DNA of 34,674 nucleotides from Comamonas sp. (GCA_015478895.1 JADMKK010000016.1:1-34674); one strand, 5' to 3'. Numbered from the stretch's first letter, positions 25,017 to 33,892 are shown. The notes: a model not told the origin generated them from the sequence alone. Made by a program: numbers and translations.

Positions 25017-26606
25017 ATGAATTCCCCCCAACCAAACCCCGTGCCCGGTGAAGCGCCGCCGCGATTGCAGCTGGAGGGCATTACCAAACGCTACCCCGCT
25101 GTCGTGGCCAACGACCGAGTGTCGCTGACGGTGCAGCCTGGCGAAGTCCATGCCCTCTTGGGCGAAAACGGCGCTGGCAAGTCCACGCTGATGAAGATCA
25201 TCTACGGCACCGTCAAGCCTGACGAAGGCCGTGTGCTGTTCAACGGCAAAGCGGTCCATATCCGCAACCCCCAGGAGGCGCGCCAATTGGGCATTGCCAT
25301 GGTGTTTCAGCACTTCAGCCTGTTTGACACGCTGACCGTGGCAGAGAACGTCTGGCTGGGCCTGGACAAAAGCATGTCCTTGGCAGAGGTGACAGCGCGC
25401 ATTGAATCCAAGGGCGCCGAATACGGCATGGACATTGATCCTGCGCGCCCTGTGCACAGCTTGTCGGTGGGCGAAATGCAACGCGTGGAAATCATCCGTG
25501 CCTTGCTGACTGACCCCCGCGTATTGATTCTGGACGAGCCCACCTCTGTGCTGACCCCGCAGGCCGTGGAAAAACTGTTTGTGGTGCTCAAGAAGCTGTC
25601 CTCGGAAGGCTGCTCCATCATTTACATCAGCCACAAGCTGCATGAGATTCGTGAGCTGTGTACGGCTTGCACGGTACTGCGTGGTGGCAAGGTGACGGGC
25701 TATTGCAATCCGCAAGCAGAGAGCAATGCCTCGCTGTCGCGGCTGATGATTGGTGCCGAGCCACCCGCGCTGCAATATCGCGAGGTTCAAACCGGCGACA
25801 CGGTGCTGCATGTCAATGGTCTGAGCTTGAAGAAACAAGACCAGTTCGGCGTGGATCTGATCGACATGCAATTTGAAGTGCGTGCTGGTGAAGTGGTGGG
25901 TATTGCCGGCGTTTCGGGCAATGGACAGCGCGAGTTGCTGTATGCACTGTCGGGTGAAGATACGCGTGCAGGCCCCGACATGGTTCGGGTTGCAGGGAAA
26001 GCGGCAGGCCGCCTGAACCCTAAACAACGCCGCAACCTGGGGCTGCATTTTGTGCCCGAAGAACGCTTGGGCCGCGGGGCTGTGCCCACCATGGGCTTGG
26101 CGCACAACATGCTGCTCACGCGGGACGATGCCGTGGGTAAGCTCGGCTGGCTCAGCTTGGGCAAGCTGCAAGCGCACGCGGCCGACATTATTCAGCGCTA
26201 TGGCGTCAAAGCAGGCGGCCCGAATGCGCCCGCCAAGTCGCTATCCGGCGGTAACTTGCAAAAGTTCATTGTGGGTCGCGAGATTGATGCCAATCCCAAG
26301 CTGCTGATCGTTTCGCAACCCACTTGGGGCGTGGACGTGGGCGCTGCCGCGCAAATTCGCGGGGCTATCCTGGCGCTGCGCGACGCCGGTTGCGCGGTGC
26401 TGGTACTCAGCGAAGAGCTGGATGAATTGTTTGAAATCAGCGACCGTCTGCACGTGGTGGCCAAGGGGCAGCTCAGCCCCTCGCTGGCACGCAAAGATGC
26501 GACGCTGCAACTGGTAGGCGAATGGATGAGTGGCTTGTGGAACGCCGATGTGCAGCAGCACTTGGCCCAAGTAGAAGTACAGCACGGAGGCACGCAGCAT
26601 GTTTAA
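25017..26606 (+). CDS. ABC transporter ATPase, double-domain (purine/nucleoside BMP type)
   Basis: A 529-residue cytoplasmic ATPase with two fused ABC domains, as in RbsA/YufO-type importers. The first domain is intact: Walker A GENGAGKST (49-57), signature LSVGEMQ (149-155) and Walker B VLILDEPT (168-175). The second domain is degenerate: the Walker A region is GVSGNGQRELL, the signature LSGGNLQKFIVG is kept, and the Walker B region reads LLIVSQPTWGVDVG without the catalytic Glu. That asymmetry is normal for this family. It is the first gene of a transporter operon with permeases and BMP lipoproteins. It overlaps the next gene by 8 bases, so they are coupled. Confidence 0.95.
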   Translation: MNSPQPNPVPGEAPPRLQLEGITKRYPAVVANDRVSLTVQPGEVHALLGENGAGKSTLMKIIYGTVKPDEGRVLFNGKAVHIRNPQEARQLGIAMVFQHFSLFDTLTVAENVWLGLDKSMSLAEVTARIESKGAEYGMDIDPARPVHSLSVGEMQRVEIIRALLTDPRVLILDEPTSVLTPQAVEKLFVVLKKLSSEGCSIIYISHKLHEIRELCTACTVLRGGKVTGYCNPQAESNASLSRLMIGAEPPALQYREVQTGDTVLHVNGLSLKKQDQFGVDLIDMQFEVRAGEVVGIAGVSGNGQRELLYALSGEDTRAGPDMVRVAGKAAGRLNPKQRRNLGLHFVPEERLGRGAVPTMGLAHNMLLTRDDAVGKLGWLSLGKLQAHAADIIQRYGVKAGGPNAPAKSLSGGNLQKFIVGREIDANPKLLIVSQPTWGVDVGAAAQIRGAILALRDAGCAVLVLSEELDELFEISDRLHVVAKGQLSPSLARKDATLQLVGEWMSGLWNADVQQHLAQVEVQHGGTQHV

Positions 26607-27681
26607 GCTCGAACCTCGTCCGCAGGTCTCCAAATTCTGGACCTATGGCGCGCCCATTTTGGCGCTGTTGATCACGGTGGCCATTGGGGTGGCGCTGTTT
26701 GTGGCCTTGGGCAAAGACCCCGTCAAAGGCTTGCAGGCTTTTTTCTGGGAACCCATCAAAACCAGTTATGCCTTGGGTGAGTTGGTGATGAAGGCCACGC
26801 CCTTGCTGCTGATCGCGCTGGGTTTGTCTGTGTGCTTTCGCTCCAACATCTGGAACATTGGCGCAGAAGGGCAGTTTGTCATTGGCGCGGTGGCCGCCGG
26901 CGGCGTTGCCTTGCTGGCGGATAAAAACACCGGCCCCTGGATTGTTCCTGTCATTTTGCTGGCCGGGGTGGCCGGTGGCATGGTGTGGGCAGGTATCGTG
27001 GCCTTCCTGCGTGACAAGTTCAACGCCAATGAAATCTTGGTCAGTTTGATGCTGGTGTACATCGCCACGCTGACCTTGGGTTACCTGGTCTTTGGCCCGT
27101 GGAAGGACCCGATGGGCTACAACTTCCCGCAGTCCAAGGCGTTTGACAGCGTCACACAAATCCCCAAGCTGATTGAAGGTGCGCGTGTGCACATCGGCAC
27201 GTTGCTGTCGCTACTGGGTGTGGCTGCGCTGTGGGTTTTCCTGTTTCGCACCAAGGCCGGTTTTGCCCAGCAAGTGGGCGGTATGGCTCCGGCTGCCGCA
27301 CGTTATGCAGGATTTTCTTCGCGCCGTGCGTTGTGGACAGCGTTGCTGATCTCCGGTGGCACAGCAGGCTTGGCGGGCGCGCTGGAAGTGGCCGGCCCTA
27401 TCGGGCAGCTGACTCCGTATGTGCCTGCTGGCTACGGCTTTGCGGCCATCATCGTGGCCTTTGTGGGTCGTTTGCACCCTGTGGGCATGATTTTCTCGGC
27501 CATTTTGATGAGCATGTTCTATATCGGTGGTGAGCTGGCGCAGTCGCGCCTTGGCTTGCCCAAGTCGTTGACCGGCGTGTTTCAGGGCCTGCTGCTGTTT
27601 GCACTGCTGGCCTGTGACACATTGATTGCCTACCGCGTGCGCTGGGTGGCTGCAAAACCTGCAGTGAAGGGAGCCCAGTAA
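26599..27681 (+). CDS. ABC transporter permease (BMP-associated, first)
   Basis: A 360-residue inner-membrane permease of the branched-chain/ribose permease superfamily, of the subgroup paired with BMP binding proteins (YufP-like). About eight to ten membrane segments are visible, beginning at residue 16 (ILALLITVAIGVALFVALG). The region FRSNIWNIGAEGQFVIGAVAAGG is the characteristic conserved loop. Its start overlaps the ATPase gene by 8 bases, and its stop overlaps the next permease start by one base (TAATG). It should form the heterodimeric channel with the next gene product. Substrate, by context, is a purine or purine nucleoside. Confidence 0.92.
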   Translation: MFKLEPRPQVSKFWTYGAPILALLITVAIGVALFVALGKDPVKGLQAFFWEPIKTSYALGELVMKATPLLLIALGLSVCFRSNIWNIGAEGQFVIGAVAAGGVALLADKNTGPWIVPVILLAGVAGGMVWAGIVAFLRDKFNANEILVSLMLVYIATLTLGYLVFGPWKDPMGYNFPQSKAFDSVTQIPKLIEGARVHIGTLLSLLGVAALWVFLFRTKAGFAQQVGGMAPAAARYAGFSSRRALWTALLISGGTAGLAGALEVAGPIGQLTPYVPAGYGFAAIIVAFVGRLHPVGMIFSAILMSMFYIGGELAQSRLGLPKSLTGVFQGLLLFALLACDTLIAYRVRWVAAKPAVKGAQ

Positions 27682-28601
27682 TGGACGCGTATGCATTGTT
27701 ATTGGCCTCGACGCTGAGCGCGGGCACGGTACTGGCTTTGGCTGCCATGGGGCTGCTGATCAATGAAAAAGCCGGAGTTATTAATCTGGGTGCAGAGGGC
27801 ATGATGCTGTGCGCCGCACTGGCAGGCTTTGCTGCGGTGGTGCACACCGGCAGTACCTGGCTGGGCTTTCTGGCCGGCATGGGGGCTGGCGCGCTGTTGG
27901 CCGCTATCTTTGGTGTGCTGGTGATCTGGCTGAACACCAACCAGTCGGCCACGGGTTTGGCATTGAGTCTGTTTGGCGGTGGCTTTTCAGCGTTTGCAGG
28001 TTTGAACTATGTGCAAGCCAAGATGCCGGAGTCGCCCAAGTTTGCCATTCCCTATCTGGCCGATATTCCCCTGGTGGGGCCCGCTTTGTTCCGTCACCAT
28101 CCACTGGTATATGGCGCGGTCATCATTGCCGCACTGCTGGTGTATTTCTTGTACCGCACGCGTGCCGGTTTGGTGCTGCGTTCGGTGGGAGAGTCGCCAG
28201 AGTCAGCGCACGCGCTGGGCTACAACGTGCGCATGATCCGCTTGGGCGCGGTCATGGCCGGTGGCGCCTTGTGTGGTTTGGCAGGTGCTTATGTCTCAAC
28301 GGTTTACACACCATTGTGGGTCGAAGGCATGGTCGCAGGCCGGGGATGGATTGCCTTGGCATTGACCACGTTTGCCACTTGGCGGCCTGGCCGCATCTTG
28401 CTGGGCGCCTACTTGTTTGGCGGGGTCACTATGCTGCAATTCCACTTGCAGGCGACTGGTGTTCACATTGCAAGTCAGTTACTGAGCATGCTCCCTTATG
28501 TGGCAACGATCGTCGTTTTGGTGCTGATTTCGCGCAACCCTGCATGGATTCGTGCGAACATGCCGGCTTCGCTTGGAAAGCCGTTTTACCCAGGCTCCTA
28601 A
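27681..28601 (+). CDS. ABC transporter permease (BMP-associated, second)
   Basis: A 306-residue inner-membrane permease (YufQ-like), partner of the preceding one. Conserved features are AAMGLLINEKAGVINLGAEGMML, the loop with a glycine-alanine-rich segment, and GYNVRMIRLGAVMAGGALCGLAGAY with TVYTPLWVEGMVAGRGWIALAL near the C-terminus. About eight membrane segments. TAATG coupling to the upstream permease. It ends 103 bases before the first binding lipoprotein, with a hairpin terminator in between. Confidence 0.92.
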   Translation: MDAYALLLASTLSAGTVLALAAMGLLINEKAGVINLGAEGMMLCAALAGFAAVVHTGSTWLGFLAGMGAGALLAAIFGVLVIWLNTNQSATGLALSLFGGGFSAFAGLNYVQAKMPESPKFAIPYLADIPLVGPALFRHHPLVYGAVIIAALLVYFLYRTRAGLVLRSVGESPESAHALGYNVRMIRLGAVMAGGALCGLAGAYVSTVYTPLWVEGMVAGRGWIALALTTFATWRPGRILLGAYLFGGVTMLQFHLQATGVHIASQLLSMLPYVATIVVLVLISRNPAWIRANMPASLGKPFYPGS

Positions 28602-28652
28602 TGGAGCTACAACAACCATGACGCTGTGCCCTGGTCGGAGCACATGAGGCGC

Positions 28653-28682
28653 AAGGCGGGCTTTCCAAGTCCGCCTTTTTTA
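28653..28682 (+). terminator. Intra-operon terminator/attenuator before the first BMP gene
   Basis: An 11-bp near-perfect stem AAGGCGGGCTT / AAGTCCGCCTT (one G-T pair), with loop TCC, followed by TTTTTA. It looks like a full intrinsic terminator inside the transporter operon, ahead of the lipoprotein gene. It may reduce readthrough, protect the upstream mRNA end, or separate the units. Confidence 0.75.
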
Positions 28683-28704
28683 CATCCATGTCGAGGAAAT
28701 ACAC

Positions 28705-29856
28705 ATGTCCAAACTGCACAAACGCACCGTGTTGAAGATGGTGGCCTTGTCGGCCCTCACCGTTGCCACCTTGGCTGCCTGCGGCAAGAAGGAAGAAGCC
28801 GCGCCTGCTCCCGTAGCACCTGCAGCAGAAGCACCTGCCAAAGCCGATCCGTTGAAGGTCGGCTTTGTCTATGTGAGCCCCATCGGTGATGGCGGCTGGA
28901 CCTTCCAGCATGAGCTGGGCCGCAAAGCTGTGCAGGAAAAGTTTGGCGACAAGATCGAGACATCGTTCGTCGAGAGCGTGGCTGAAGGCCCAGATTCCGA
29001 GCGTGTCATGCGCGACATGGCCGGCCAGGGCAACAAGCTGATTTTTGCCACCAGCTTTGGCTACCAGGAATATGTGCAAAAGGTGGGCGCGGATCTGCCC
29101 GACGTGAACTTGCAGCACGCCACTGGCTACAAGCGCGTTGCCAACAGCGCAACCTACGACGCCAAGACGTTTGAAGGTGCCTATATGGCCGGTATCGTGG
29201 CCGGTGCCATGACCAAGACCAAGACCATCGGCGTGGTGGCTTCCGTGCCAATTCCTGAAGTGGTGCGCAACATCAACTCCTTTGTGCTGGGAGCACAAAG
29301 CGTGGATCCCACCATCAAGGCCAAGGTGGTGTGGGTGAACTCGTGGTTCAGCCCACCCCAGGAAGCGGAAGCCGCTACTAGCCTGATCAATGGCGGTGTG
29401 GACGTCATGTACCAGAACACCAATTCACCTGCCGTATTGAAGACTGCCGAAGAGCGTGGTGTTTATGCATTTGGCAAGGACGGCGACATGAGTGCCTACG
29501 CACCCAAGGCGCACCTGGGTTCTGCCGTGATTGACTGGACGCCTTACTACACCAAAGTGGTGCAAGACGCGCTGGATGGCAAGGTTGAAAACGGTCAGAA
29601 CTTCTGGTGGGGCGTTAAAGAGGGCGCGATGGACCTGATCAAGATCTCGGACGACGTGCCGCAAGAGGTCAAAGACAAGGTAGACCAAGTGCGTCAAGGC
29701 CTGAAGGACGGTACTTTCCAAATCTGGAAAGGCCCTTTGAAGGACAACGCTGGCAATGAACTGCTGGCTGATGGTGCGGTGGCAGACATGCCCTTCATTA
29801 CCAGCATCAAGTTCTACGTGGATGGTATCGAAGGCACCGTGCCCGGCGCCAAGTAA
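28705..29856 (+). CDS. BMP family ABC substrate-binding lipoprotein 1
   Basis: A 383-residue periplasmic lipoprotein of the BMP (BmpA/Med) family, which captures purine nucleosides or bases for the ABC importer. The lipobox is LAAC (Cys26), followed by an A/P/E-rich linker (KKEEAAPAPVAPAAEAPAKA). The mature domain contains GFVYVSPIGDGGWTFQHE, VAEGPDSERVMRDM, FEGAYMAGIVAGAMTK and PIPEVVRNINSFVLGAQS. GAGGAAA lies before the ATG. It has a close paralogue (30210-31361) that shares the linker, the same Cys26 and most motifs. It is followed by its own terminator (29893-29922). The precise ligand cannot be read from the sequence. Confidence 0.93.
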   Translation: MSKLHKRTVLKMVALSALTVATLAACGKKEEAAPAPVAPAAEAPAKADPLKVGFVYVSPIGDGGWTFQHELGRKAVQEKFGDKIETSFVESVAEGPDSERVMRDMAGQGNKLIFATSFGYQEYVQKVGADLPDVNLQHATGYKRVANSATYDAKTFEGAYMAGIVAGAMTKTKTIGVVASVPIPEVVRNINSFVLGAQSVDPTIKAKVVWVNSWFSPPQEAEAATSLINGGVDVMYQNTNSPAVLKTAEERGVYAFGKDGDMSAYAPKAHLGSAVIDWTPYYTKVVQDALDGKVENGQNFWWGVKEGAMDLIKISDDVPQEVKDKVDQVRQGLKDGTFQIWKGPLKDNAGNELLADGAVADMPFITSIKFYVDGIEGTVPGAK

Positions 29857-29892
29857 AGCGCCCCACTGCCACCGCAGCGGCAGTGCTGAAAC

Positions 29893-29922
29893 AAAAGCCT
29901 CCCAGGTACGGGAGGCTTTTTT
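29893..29922 (+). terminator. Terminator after the first BMP gene
   Basis: Stem AAAAGCCTCCC / GGGAGGCTTTT, loop AGGTAC, then TT. It lies 36 bases past the stop codon of BMP gene 1. Strong intrinsic terminator, so BMP 2 likely has its own promoter. Confidence 0.9.
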
Positions 29923-30209
29923 GTGCCGCACCGAAAGAGACTTGGGGGCACGAATGTATACAGCGTTGGTGCACGATGGCACACCTCTTGCTCATAAGCA
30001 TCAAAGCAACACTTGCCTGACGCGCTGGCCTTGAATTCGCTTAGCTCGTTAAAACAGCCGGGCTAGGATATGGCTGTTTGAAAAAATAGCACTGAATTTG
30101 TGCAACCATCACGCCTTTGATGGTGACGAATGCACACTGACAGGCCTTGAAACTGGCAGGCTGGTGTTGCTGTCAAAGCCTGCTTACACCCTATCCATAA
30201 GGATGATCC
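29923..30209. other. Leader region of the second BMP gene
   Basis: A 287-base gap without a gene. It contains ATGTATACAGCGTTG (from 29954), an imperfect relative of the TATAC-N7 element; ACAGCC/GGCTGT hairpin arms at about 30054-30079; and ACCATCACGCCTTTGATGGT, another short inverted repeat around 30106-30125. AAGGATG precedes the ATG at 30210. It probably holds the promoter and a structured leader. I do not recognise a named riboswitch. Confidence 0.4.
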
Positions 30210-31361
30210 ATGACTGATCTGAACAAACGTTCCATGTTCAAACTGGCTGCTATCTCGGCGCTGGCCGTGACAGCATTGGCTGCTTGCGGCAAGAAAGAGG
30301 AGGCCGCTCCTGCACCCGCAGTGGCGCCTGCTGCTGAAGCACCTGCCAAGGCTGAACCTTTGAAGGTGGCGTTTGCCTACGTAGGCCCGGTGGGTGATGG
30401 CGGCTGGACCTACGCACACGACAGCGCACGCAAAAAGATTCAGGAAGAGTTTGGCGACAAGATCGTGACCTCTTATGTCGAAAGCGTGCCGGAAGGCCCG
30501 GATGCTGAGCGCGTGCTGCGTGACCTGGCCAACCAGGGCAACAAGCTGATTTTTGGCACCACTTTTGGCTACATGGACACCATCCAAAAGATTGCGCCCG
30601 ATTTCAAGGACGTGCGTTTTGAACACGCCACAGGCTACAAGGCTGGTGAGACGGTGCGCACTTTCGACAGCCGCACTTATGAAGGCGCCTACATGGCCGG
30701 CATCATCGCCGGTGGCATGACCAAGTCCAACACGCTGGGCGTGGTGGGCTCGGTGCCAATTCCTGAGGTGATTCGCAACATCAACTCCTTCACCATGGGC
30801 GCGCAGTCGGTGAACCCGAACATCAAGACCAAGGTGGTGTGGGTCAACGAGTGGTTCAGCCCACCCAAGGAAACCGAAGCGGCCACCAGCCTGATCAACG
30901 GCGGCGCAGACATCCTGTTCCAGAACACCGACTCGCCCGCTGTGCTCAAGACGGCTGAGGAAAAAGGCATTCGCGCCTTCGGTTGGGATTCGGACATGAC
31001 CGCCTACGGCCCCAAGGCGCACCTGGGCTCGGCCGTCATCAACTGGCAGCCTTACTACTCCAAGTCTGTGGGCGACATGCTCAACAACACCTGGGCTACA
31101 GGCCCTAATAGCTGGTGGGGTGTGAAGGAAGGCGCGATCGATCTGGTGTCGGTGGCGCAAGACGTTCCTGCGGAACTGAAGGCCAAGGTGGACGAAGTCC
31201 GCGCTGGCTTGAAGGACGGCACATTCCAGATCTGGAAGGGCCCTGTGCTTGGCAATGAAGGCAAGGAAATTCTGGCCGACGGTGCCGTGGCCGATGATGC
31301 TTTCTTGGCGGGTGTGAACTTCTACGTGCAAGGTGTAGAAGGCAAAGTGCCAGGCCAATAA
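30210..31361 (+). CDS. BMP family ABC substrate-binding lipoprotein 2
   Basis: A 383-residue paralogue of the preceding lipoprotein, with lipobox LAAC (Cys26) and the same KKEEAAPAPA linker. Conserved blocks are AYVGPVGDGGWTYAHD, ESVPEGPDAERVLRDLANQGNK (in two parts), YEGAYMAGIIAGGMTKSN, PIPEVIRNINSFTMGAQS and WWGVKEGAIDLV. Differences cluster around the ligand cleft, e.g. YMDTIQKIAPDFKD in place of YQEYVQKVGADLPD and RAFGWDSDM in place of YAFGKDGDM, so the two may prefer different purines. It may share the single ABC importer upstream. Followed by a hairpin terminator and the adenine deaminase gene. Confidence 0.93.
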   Translation: MTDLNKRSMFKLAAISALAVTALAACGKKEEAAPAPAVAPAAEAPAKAEPLKVAFAYVGPVGDGGWTYAHDSARKKIQEEFGDKIVTSYVESVPEGPDAERVLRDLANQGNKLIFGTTFGYMDTIQKIAPDFKDVRFEHATGYKAGETVRTFDSRTYEGAYMAGIIAGGMTKSNTLGVVGSVPIPEVIRNINSFTMGAQSVNPNIKTKVVWVNEWFSPPKETEAATSLINGGADILFQNTDSPAVLKTAEEKGIRAFGWDSDMTAYGPKAHLGSAVINWQPYYSKSVGDMLNNTWATGPNSWWGVKEGAIDLVSVAQDVPAELKAKVDEVRAGLKDGTFQIWKGPVLGNEGKEILADGAVADDAFLAGVNFYVQGVEGKVPGQ

Positions 31362-31371
31362 GTGCAGGCAT

Positions 31372-31430
31372 GCCTGAGCTTGTCTCAGGCTGGGTTACTG
31401 TGTGGGCTGCCTGTGGGCAGCCCTTTTCTT
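31372..31430 (+). terminator. Hairpin pair after the second BMP gene
   Basis: GCCTGAG / CTCAGGC (31372-31390) is followed by GGGCTGCC / GGCAGCCC (31404-31423) and TTTTCTT. The second is a good intrinsic terminator. It separates BMP gene 2 from the deaminase gene, which starts at 31502. Confidence 0.8.
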
Positions 31431-31501
31431 TGCCAAGATGCGCCCGCATGCGGCGCTGTTGGGCCGCTCCGCCCTGCAATATTTTTTGGAAGTGTAATGC
31501 C

Positions 31502-32560
31502 ATGACTTTTGTGATTCCTGCCGCTGCCCAGCGCATTCCTGCCGATCAGTTGCCCCAACTGCTGCGCACCATGCCCAAAGCCGAGCTGCACATGCACATT
31601 GAAGGTTCGCTGGAGCCCGAACTGATCTTTGCCCTGGCACAGCGCAACGGTGTGGCGCTGCCGTACGCCAGCGTGGAGGATTTGCGCAGCGCTTATGCCT
31701 TTACCGATCTACAAAGCTTTCTGGACATTTACTACGCCGGAGCCAGTGTGCTGCTGAAAGAGCAGGATTTTTACGACATGGCCATGGCATATCTGGAGCG
31801 GGCTGCGGCAGACCACGTGGTGCGCGCAGAGATCTTCTTTGACCCGCAAACGCACACCGAGCGCGGCGTGCCGATGGAGACGGTGATTCTGGGCCTGTCC
31901 CGTGCCTGCCAAGCAGCGCAGGCGCAGTGGGGTATCAGCGCGGTATTGATCTTGAGTTTCCTGCGTCATCTGAGCGAAGAGGCCGCTGTTGCAACGCTGC
32001 AGGCAGCACTGCCGTACCGCGAGCATTTCATTGGCATTGGGCTGGACAGCGCGGAGCTGGGGAACCCGCCCGAGAAATTCGCGCGTGTGTTTGCGCAGTG
32101 CAAAACGCTGGGCTTTCACCTGGTGGCGCATGCCGGTGAAGAAGGGCCGCCCGCTTATGTGTGGGGTGCGCTGGACGTATTGAAGGTTGAGCGTATTGAC
32201 CACGGTGTGCAGTCTGAAAAAGATCAAGCCCTCATGCAGCGCCTGGCGCAAACGCGCATGCCGCTCACGGTCTGCCCGCTGTCGAACCAGAAGTTGTGCG
32301 TATTTCCCGATCTGCGTGACCACAATCTGCCGCGCCTGCTGGAGGCTGGCCTGAATGTCACCGTCAACTCGGACGACCCGGCCTACTTTGGCGGCTACGT
32401 GAACGAGAACTACCTGCAGGTGTTTGCCGCAACGGGCATGGGCGCTGCGCAGGCCTACCAGCTGGCACGTAACAGCCTGGAGGCAACGTTTGCCAACGCG
32501 GCACAGCAAGCGGCCTGGGTGCAGCAGCTGGATGCTTGCTTCGAACGCATGGCTGCTTAA
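31502..32560 (+). CDS. Adenine deaminase (adenosine-deaminase-like family, type 2)
   Basis: A 352-residue metal-dependent deaminase. The fold's metal and catalytic motifs are ELHMHIEGSLEPE (about residue 30), HAGEEGPP (about 209), and VNSDDPAYFGGYVNENY (about 289). The stretches SFLDIYYAGASVLLKEQDFYD, FFDPQTHTERGVP and the SDDPAYFGGY..EN ending are, as I recall, those of the bacterial adenine deaminases typified by Pseudomonas PA0148, not of true adenosine deaminases. So the likely reaction is adenine to hypoxanthine, feeding XdhAB; adenosine remains an alternative. ATG 31502 has GGAAG upstream, while the open frame to 31370 covers the terminator. It follows the BMP/ABC operon. Confidence 0.9.
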   Translation: MTFVIPAAAQRIPADQLPQLLRTMPKAELHMHIEGSLEPELIFALAQRNGVALPYASVEDLRSAYAFTDLQSFLDIYYAGASVLLKEQDFYDMAMAYLERAAADHVVRAEIFFDPQTHTERGVPMETVILGLSRACQAAQAQWGISAVLILSFLRHLSEEAAVATLQAALPYREHFIGIGLDSAELGNPPEKFARVFAQCKTLGFHLVAHAGEEGPPAYVWGALDVLKVERIDHGVQSEKDQALMQRLAQTRMPLTVCPLSNQKLCVFPDLRDHNLPRLLEAGLNVTVNSDDPAYFGGYVNENYLQVFAATGMGAAQAYQLARNSLEATFANAAQQAAWVQQLDACFERMAA

Positions 32561-32681
32561 AAGTAGAGCGGCATGCCCTTGTCAATTAATGATTTCAGTG
32601 TTCTTTCTATCTGAAAGCGTTTATTTATAACGGCAAGACGCTCCTGTTTTATGAGTTTGGCCTTGGCAGCCATTCACCGCA

Positions 32682-32708
32682 ATAAAAAAGCAGCCACGCG
32701 GGCTGCTT
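32682..32708 (-). terminator. Terminator of the porin gene
   Basis: Stem AAGCAGCC / GGCTGCTT with loop ACGCG, followed on the minus strand by a T-rich run (complement of AATAAAAAA). It begins 24 bases after the porin stop. Confidence 0.88.
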
Positions 32709-32731
32709 CTTGTTTTCTGAAAGCCGAAGCT

Positions 32732-33700
32732 TTAGAAGTTGTGGCGAACGCCGACAGACAACGACTTCTGGTCTTCGTTGGCCATCAGTGCGTCGCCGAA
32801 CTGTGCGCCGTTCTTGTTCTGGATCTGGCTGTAGAAAGCGTACACCTTGGTGCGCTTGCTCAGGTGGTGGTTGTAGCCCACGGTCCACTGGTTGGCTTCG
32901 GCTGCGCCCGCAGCGTTGGCGTGACCGTAGTTGGCGTGCACTTCACCCGCGCCCATGGCGTAGGCCACGGCAGCGCGTGTCACGTTGGTCTTGGCCTTGA
33001 AGCCGCCAGCCATCTCTTCGCTACGCTGGTGGTAGCCTGATACGGTCCAGGCGTCTTGTGTCCAGGTCGCACGCAGGGCGTACTGCTGGTCATCGCCGTG
33101 CTCGCCGTAGCCAGCGCCAAACGACCAGTTGCCTCGGTCGTAGTTGGCGGCCAGGTCATAGGCATTCTTGTTGTTGCTGCCGGCAGCACGCTCGTGCAGG
33201 CTGACCGACGATTCCACAGTCAGTCCGCTAAATACGGGCGATGTGTAAGCCACGCGGTTGGCGTCCGAGCCTTGGTAGACGTACAGCTGGTCGTAAGTGA
33301 TGCCGTAGTCTTCGTTGTGCAGGCTGGCGCGGTCGGCCACGGCGTAGTACGAAGGGTTCAGGAAACGGCCCATGCGCACGGTACCGAAGTTGCCTTGCAG
33401 GAACAACTCGCTGCGGTTGTTGAAGAAGCTGGTGGCGTCGGTGTTGGCGCCAGTGTCCGCATCAAAACCGCTTTCCAGAATGAAACCAGCCTTCAGGCCA
33501 TTGCCCAGCGCTTCCACGCCCTTGAAACCGAAGTAGGAGCCGCCGTTGTCCACGCGGTTGGTGCGCTCACCGCCAGCCTTGACCGATGCAATAGAGGCAT
33601 CGATACGGCCATACACGTTCACGCTGGAGTCAGCCAAAGCGCAAGTGGAAACTGCCACCAGACCGCAAGCGGCCACAATCTTGTTCACAGAAAAATTCAC
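32732..33700 (-). CDS. Gram-negative outer-membrane porin
   Basis: A 322-residue trimeric-porin-type beta-barrel (Porin_4 group of Burkholderiales). After a signal peptide ending CALA, the mature chain begins DSSVNVYGRIDASIASV, and the protein ends SLSVGVRHNF with the C-terminal Phe needed for outer-membrane assembly. The eyelet loop region FLQGNFGTVRMGRFLNPSYY is present. No ATG start is available: GTG 33700 is chosen because it gives a compact signal peptide, GTG 33688 is an alternative, and the frame is open to GTG 33745. No clear ribosome site is seen for any. It is monocistronic; a general uptake channel for small solutes, possibly including purines, is likely. Confidence 0.9.
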   Translation of the reverse strand: MNFSVNKIVAACGLVAVSTCALADSSVNVYGRIDASIASVKAGGERTNRVDNGGSYFGFKGVEALGNGLKAGFILESGFDADTGANTDATSFFNNRSELFLQGNFGTVRMGRFLNPSYYAVADRASLHNEDYGITYDQLYVYQGSDANRVAYTSPVFSGLTVESSVSLHERAAGSNNKNAYDLAANYDRGNWSFGAGYGEHGDDQQYALRATWTQDAWTVSGYHQRSEEMAGGFKAKTNVTRAAVAYAMGAGEVHANYGHANAAGAAEANQWTVGYNHHLSKRTKVYAFYSQIQNKNGAQFGDALMANEDQKSLSVGVRHNF

Positions 33701-33866
33701 GATCAAATCACAATCAAACAAAGCAAAAAAGCCAGCAACACACACGCGTGTTGTGGCCAGCCGGACGCATTTATAGCCTGTTTTCCCTGTCCGCTAAATT
33801 GCTAGGATATTGGAAGCTGCTGGTGCATGTTACATAAGGGCTGAATGCATATTCGATGCACAAAGA

Positions 33867-33892
33867 AAAAGGGGCCGAAGCCCCTTTTCTTG
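33867..33892 (-). terminator. Terminator of gdhA
   Basis: Stem AAAAGGGGC / GCCCCTTTT with loop CGAA, followed on the minus strand by TTTCTTTG. It lies about 28 bases after the gdhA stop. Confidence 0.88.

Noticed and set aside
24843..26177. A 444-codon minus-strand open frame over lysR and the ABC ATPase
   Set aside because: It is antisense to two genes with complete family motifs, and its translation has no recognisable domain.
28602..28704. Purine riboswitch before the first BMP gene
   Set aside because: The gap is too short and contains only a simple terminator hairpin; no three-way junction with conserved loops is seen.
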